In this document: in pieces, positions 5,696-6,917 of the stretch
Position numbering within the stretch: position 1 is the first letter of the stretch
Layout of the letters: every line of letters begins with the position of its first letter
Source: Rhodobacter sp.
GTDB taxonomy: Bacteria > Pseudomonadota > Alphaproteobacteria > Rhodobacterales > Rhodobacteraceae
Reading direction: 5' to 3'
Length of the DNA: 6,917 bases
Assembly (NCBI GenBank): GCA_027482795.1
Contig: JAIXVS010000002.1
Coordinates: 1-6,917 of the forward strand
Made by a program: the position numbers and the translations under genes
The notes under the pieces: generated by a model
Database searches by the model: none
What the model saw: the letters and a program-made list of their open reading frames with translations, nothing else
Told to the model about the DNA's origin: nothing

Positions 5696-5726
5696 TTGAA
5701 CTTTTCTGCCAAGGATTGCAGATAAG
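5696..5726 (+). promoter_or_regulatory. Weak candidate promoter of the HdeA-like gene
   Basis: TTGAAC (5696-5701) resembles a -35 box. GATAAG (5721-5726) is a poor -10 box at a long spacing of 19 nt. The pair lies 52-82 nt upstream of the start codon, a sensible place for a promoter. Other pairings are possible and no operator is recognisable. Confidence 0.2.
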
Positions 5727-5768
5727 CCCGCGCAGAGGCGTTGCTTTTGCGCCCATCATTTGGCCATT

Positions 5769-5772
5769 GGAG
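5769..5772 (+). promoter_or_regulatory. Ribosome binding site GGAG fixing the HdeA-like start
   Basis: GGAG lies 5 nt upstream of the ATG at 5778. The upstream in-frame ATG at 5760 would precede this site, has no ribosome binding site of its own and would add six residues (MAIGDP) before a textbook signal peptide. The start at 5778 is therefore preferred. Confidence 0.75.
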
Positions 5773-5777
5773 ATCCC

Positions 5778-6074
5778 ATGAACACGACCCTGAAAATTGC
5801 CGTCGCAGCCCTGACCCTTGGCGTTGCAGCACCTGCTATGGCACAGCAAATCGATATTTCGACCATCACCTGCGGTGACGCGGTTGCCATGTCTGCCGAA
5901 GAATTGACCCTGACCGTTGCCTTCATTGATGGCTACACGGGCGGCGAAGCGGCCGATCCTGTGCTGGACGTTGAGCGTTTGAATGCCGATCTGACCAAGG
6001 TAGGCGAGGTTTGCGCCGCAGACCCAGCCGTGACCTTGATGGAAGCGATGAAGTCGGCTTTGGCTTCCGAATAA
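5778..6074 (+). CDS. HdeA/HdeB family periplasmic protein
   Basis: This is a 98-residue precursor. Residues 1-22 form a classical signal peptide: basic Lys6, a hydrophobic Ala/Leu/Val core and the AMA|QQ cleavage site after residue 22. The mature 76 residues are small, helical and acidic, with exactly two cysteines (Cys32 in ITCGD and Cys79 in GEVCAADP). This spacing and the pattern T-C-x-D...F-x-x-GY...C-x-x-x-P fit the HdeA/HdeB family, in which one disulfide joins the helices. E. coli members are acid-activated periplasmic chaperones. In alphaproteobacteria the family is common but its role is rarely shown, so acid protection is only inferred. The gene stands alone on the plus strand with its own ribosome binding site and terminator, divergent from rlmJ and convergent with the PAP2 gene. 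The family call rests on my recognition of the pattern. Confidence 0.8.
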   Translation: MNTTLKIAVAALTLGVAAPAMAQQIDISTITCGDAVAMSAEELTLTVAFIDGYTGGEAADPVLDVERLNADLTKVGEVCAADPAVTLMEAMKSALASE

Positions 6075-6095
6075 TTCCATTTGGATTTTGACGGG

Positions 6096-6125
6096 AAAGG
6101 CGGGGGTGACCCCGCCTTTTTGTTT
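6096..6125 (+). terminator. Intrinsic terminator after the HdeA-like gene
   Basis: A 10-bp perfect stem (AAAGGCGGGG at 6096-6105 with CCCCGCCTTT at 6110-6119) has the tetraloop GTGA. It is followed by a T run, TTTTTGTTT (6117-6125). It begins 21 nt after the stop codon. On the minus strand the same stem is followed by only three T residues that belong to the stem, so it would be weak for the converging PAP2 gene. Confidence 0.92.
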
Positions 6126-6179
6126 CTCAAAGGGTGATGAGCAGGGATTGGGCGCAAGGTTGGGGCGCGCCGCCTGCCG

Positions 6180-6716
6180 CTAAAAGTTCCAAGAATAACT
6201 TAGGCTTAGGCCCTGATCGCTGGGGGCAAGGCGCAGCCCATTGGCAAAATACCCCACCATTAGGCCCGCCGCCACTTGCAACCCTGTGTGGCGGTTGGCA
6301 TCCATCCGCGATAGCCCCACCGCCAGCGCCAAGGAATAGCTGGCAAGTTGCAGCGCTGGGCGGGTTTGATAGCAGAACTTGGCCAAATTGGCCGCGCCAT
6401 ACATCGCGGCGGCGCTGTGGCCCGACGGAAAGCCGCGAGCCGAGCCATCGGGGCGCTGGTTGATTTTGGCACCCCCTAATGCGGCCTTACTGCCATTGAC
6501 CACGGCAGCCTGCACCGCAAAGCCAAGCGCCGTCTCGCCCGCGCGCCCATGGCTGGCCGCGCAGGCCAGCGCCGTAAAGGGCAAGGCAATTTGCACCGCA
6601 TCGCCAAAGCGTTCAAACCGCTCGTCTGCATGGGCGGGCAGGGCGGTGGCTATGGCGGCCAGCAGAAGGGGGGCGATTAGGGCGGGTGTGAAAGGGCGCA
6701 TGGGGTTGGGTAACAT
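6180..6716 (-). CDS. Exported PAP2-family phosphatase-like protein with altered active site
   Basis: The protein has 178 residues from the ATG at 6716. The ATG at 6701 (Met6, MRPFTPALIA) gives a more typical signal peptide of about 25 residues. Neither has a good ribosome binding site. The signal peptide ends at AHA|DE, after residue 30 of the long form. PAP2 motif 1 is K77...RP (88-89) with the longer Lys-to-Arg spacing seen in some secreted members. Motif 2 is FPSGH (96-100). Motif 3 is SRMDANRH (136-143), giving candidate general acid His100 and nucleophile His143. The relay Asp expected four residues after His143 is Gln147, so activity may be reduced or changed. The C-terminus GLSLSYSWNF has hydrophobic or aromatic residues at alternate positions ending in Phe, like an outer-membrane beta signal. 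The family removes phosphate from lipids or other phosphomonoesters. The substrate here is unknown. It converges on the HdeA-like gene. Confidence 0.85.
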   Translation of the reverse strand: MLPNPMRPFTPALIAPLLLAAIATALPAHADERFERFGDAVQIALPFTALACAASHGRAGETALGFAVQAAVVNGSKAALGGAKINQRPDGSARGFPSGHSAAAMYGAANLAKFCYQTRPALQLASYSLALAVGLSRMDANRHTGLQVAAGLMVGYFANGLRLAPSDQGLSLSYSWNF

Positions 6717-6719
6717 GCA

Positions 6720-6758
6720 GGGGGAAGGGGGGGAAGAGGGGGGCGGATAAGGGGAGGG
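6720..6758 (+). other. G-rich tract with G-quadruplex potential upstream of the PAP2 gene
   Basis: Five G runs (6720-6724, 6727-6733, 6738-6743, 6751-6754, 6756-6758) are separated by loops of 2, 4, 7 and 1 nt. This meets the usual pattern for an intramolecular G-quadruplex in plus-strand DNA. The minus-strand transcript here would be a C/U-rich leader directly before the PAP2 start codon, explaining the lack of a Shine-Dalgarno sequence. Formation in the cell is inference. Confidence 0.5.
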
Positions 6759-6790
6759 CTGGCGATTGATGGGTTTCGTTCTACTAATAT

Positions 6791-6800
6791 TGAAATTTCA
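6791..6800. promoter_or_regulatory. Perfect 10-bp palindrome TGAAATTTCA
   Basis: TGAAATTTCA lies in an A/T-rich island (about 6776-6801) in otherwise very G/C-rich DNA. It sits 75-84 nt upstream of the PAP2 start at 6716 and could be an operator or part of a promoter for that gene or for a plus-strand gene beyond the right edge. No clear -35/-10 pair could be assigned on either strand. Confidence 0.3.
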
Positions 6801-6808
6801 TCCCACTT

Positions 6809-6896
6809 GGCCCGGAATCAAGGCGCGCAGCGCCGCCGGGCCGCGCCCTCCCTCCCCCCGGGAGGGCGCACTCCACCGCCAGTGCCTAGAACTGGC
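6809..6896. repeat. Cluster of three strong hairpins (REP-like)
   Basis: First hairpin: GGCCCGG (6809-6815) with CCGGGCC (6836-6842), enclosing a nested GGCGC/GCGCC stem (6822-6826/6830-6834). Second, directly abutting: a perfect 10-bp GCGCCCTCCC (6843-6852) with GGGAGGGCGC (6860-6869), 7-nt loop. Third: GCCAGT (6878-6883) with ACTGGC (6891-6896). No T tract follows on either strand, so standard intrinsic termination is not supported. The block may be an extragenic palindromic repeat or a structured leader or trailer of a gene beyond the right edge. Confidence 0.6.
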
Positions 6897-6917
6897 CTAG
6901 GGGGAACGGAGCCATAA
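6897..6917. other. Right edge, no gene assignable
   Basis: The last bases contain GGGGGAACGGAG followed by CCATAA. GGAG at this distance from the edge could be the ribosome binding site of a plus-strand gene starting just outside, but no start codon is in the window. Confidence 0.2.

Noticed and set aside
5691..6080. 129-residue minus-strand open frame over the HdeA-like gene
   Set aside because: It is antisense to a gene with a signal peptide, ribosome binding site and terminator, and its translation shows no family features.
6379..6750. 123-residue plus-strand open frame
   Set aside because: It is antisense to the PAP2 gene, and its end is the translated G-rich tract.

Overview
The window looks like chromosomal DNA of an alphaproteobacterium of the Rhodobacteraceae/Roseobacter type. 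The reasons are the high G+C coding sequence, the protein families and their wording, and G6/C6 hairpin repeats with a 'CCCCCCAAGGTATTTG' core that I recall from that group. The assignment is inferred from sequence character only. No tRNA, rRNA, CRISPR array, transposase or phage gene is visible. All genes are on the minus strand except one small secreted-protein gene.

Left part (1-3095, minus strand): a three-gene operon reads right to left. It holds a complete glutamine synthetase (GS)-like ligase (3095-1737), a class I glutamine amidotransferase (1726-1034) and a second, different GS-like ligase (979 to beyond the left edge). Two GS-like ligases around an amidotransferase suggest gamma-glutamylation of an amine followed by hydrolysis of a gamma-glutamyl bond, as in Puu-type polyamine or amine catabolism, rather than ammonia assimilation. 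The substrate cannot be read from the sequence. A candidate promoter with a perfect 14-bp palindrome at the expected start of transcription lies upstream. The gap between the amidotransferase and the second ligase can form competing RNA hairpins.

Centre (3096-3552): a 454-bp stretch without a convincing gene. Its right half is a compact 259-bp element with 57-59-bp inverted terminal repeats, a TA at each end and a palindromic core. It resembles a MITE or a compound extragenic palindromic repeat. Its right end supplies the stop codon of the neighbouring gene.

Right of centre (3550-5571, minus strand): a second tight operon, rlmJ (23S rRNA m6A2030 methyltransferase), a TerB-domain protein and a cytosolic PhnD-like binding protein, with gaps of 9 and 15 nt. 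The common theme is unclear.

Right part (5572-6917): the only plus-strand gene encodes a 98-residue secreted HdeA/HdeB-like protein with a clear ribosome binding site, signal peptide and intrinsic terminator. It converges on a minus-strand gene for an exported PAP2-family protein that lacks the usual catalytic-relay Asp and ends in an outer-membrane-like beta signal. Upstream of that gene are a long G-rich tract with G-quadruplex potential, a 10-bp palindrome and a cluster of strong hairpins running to the window end.
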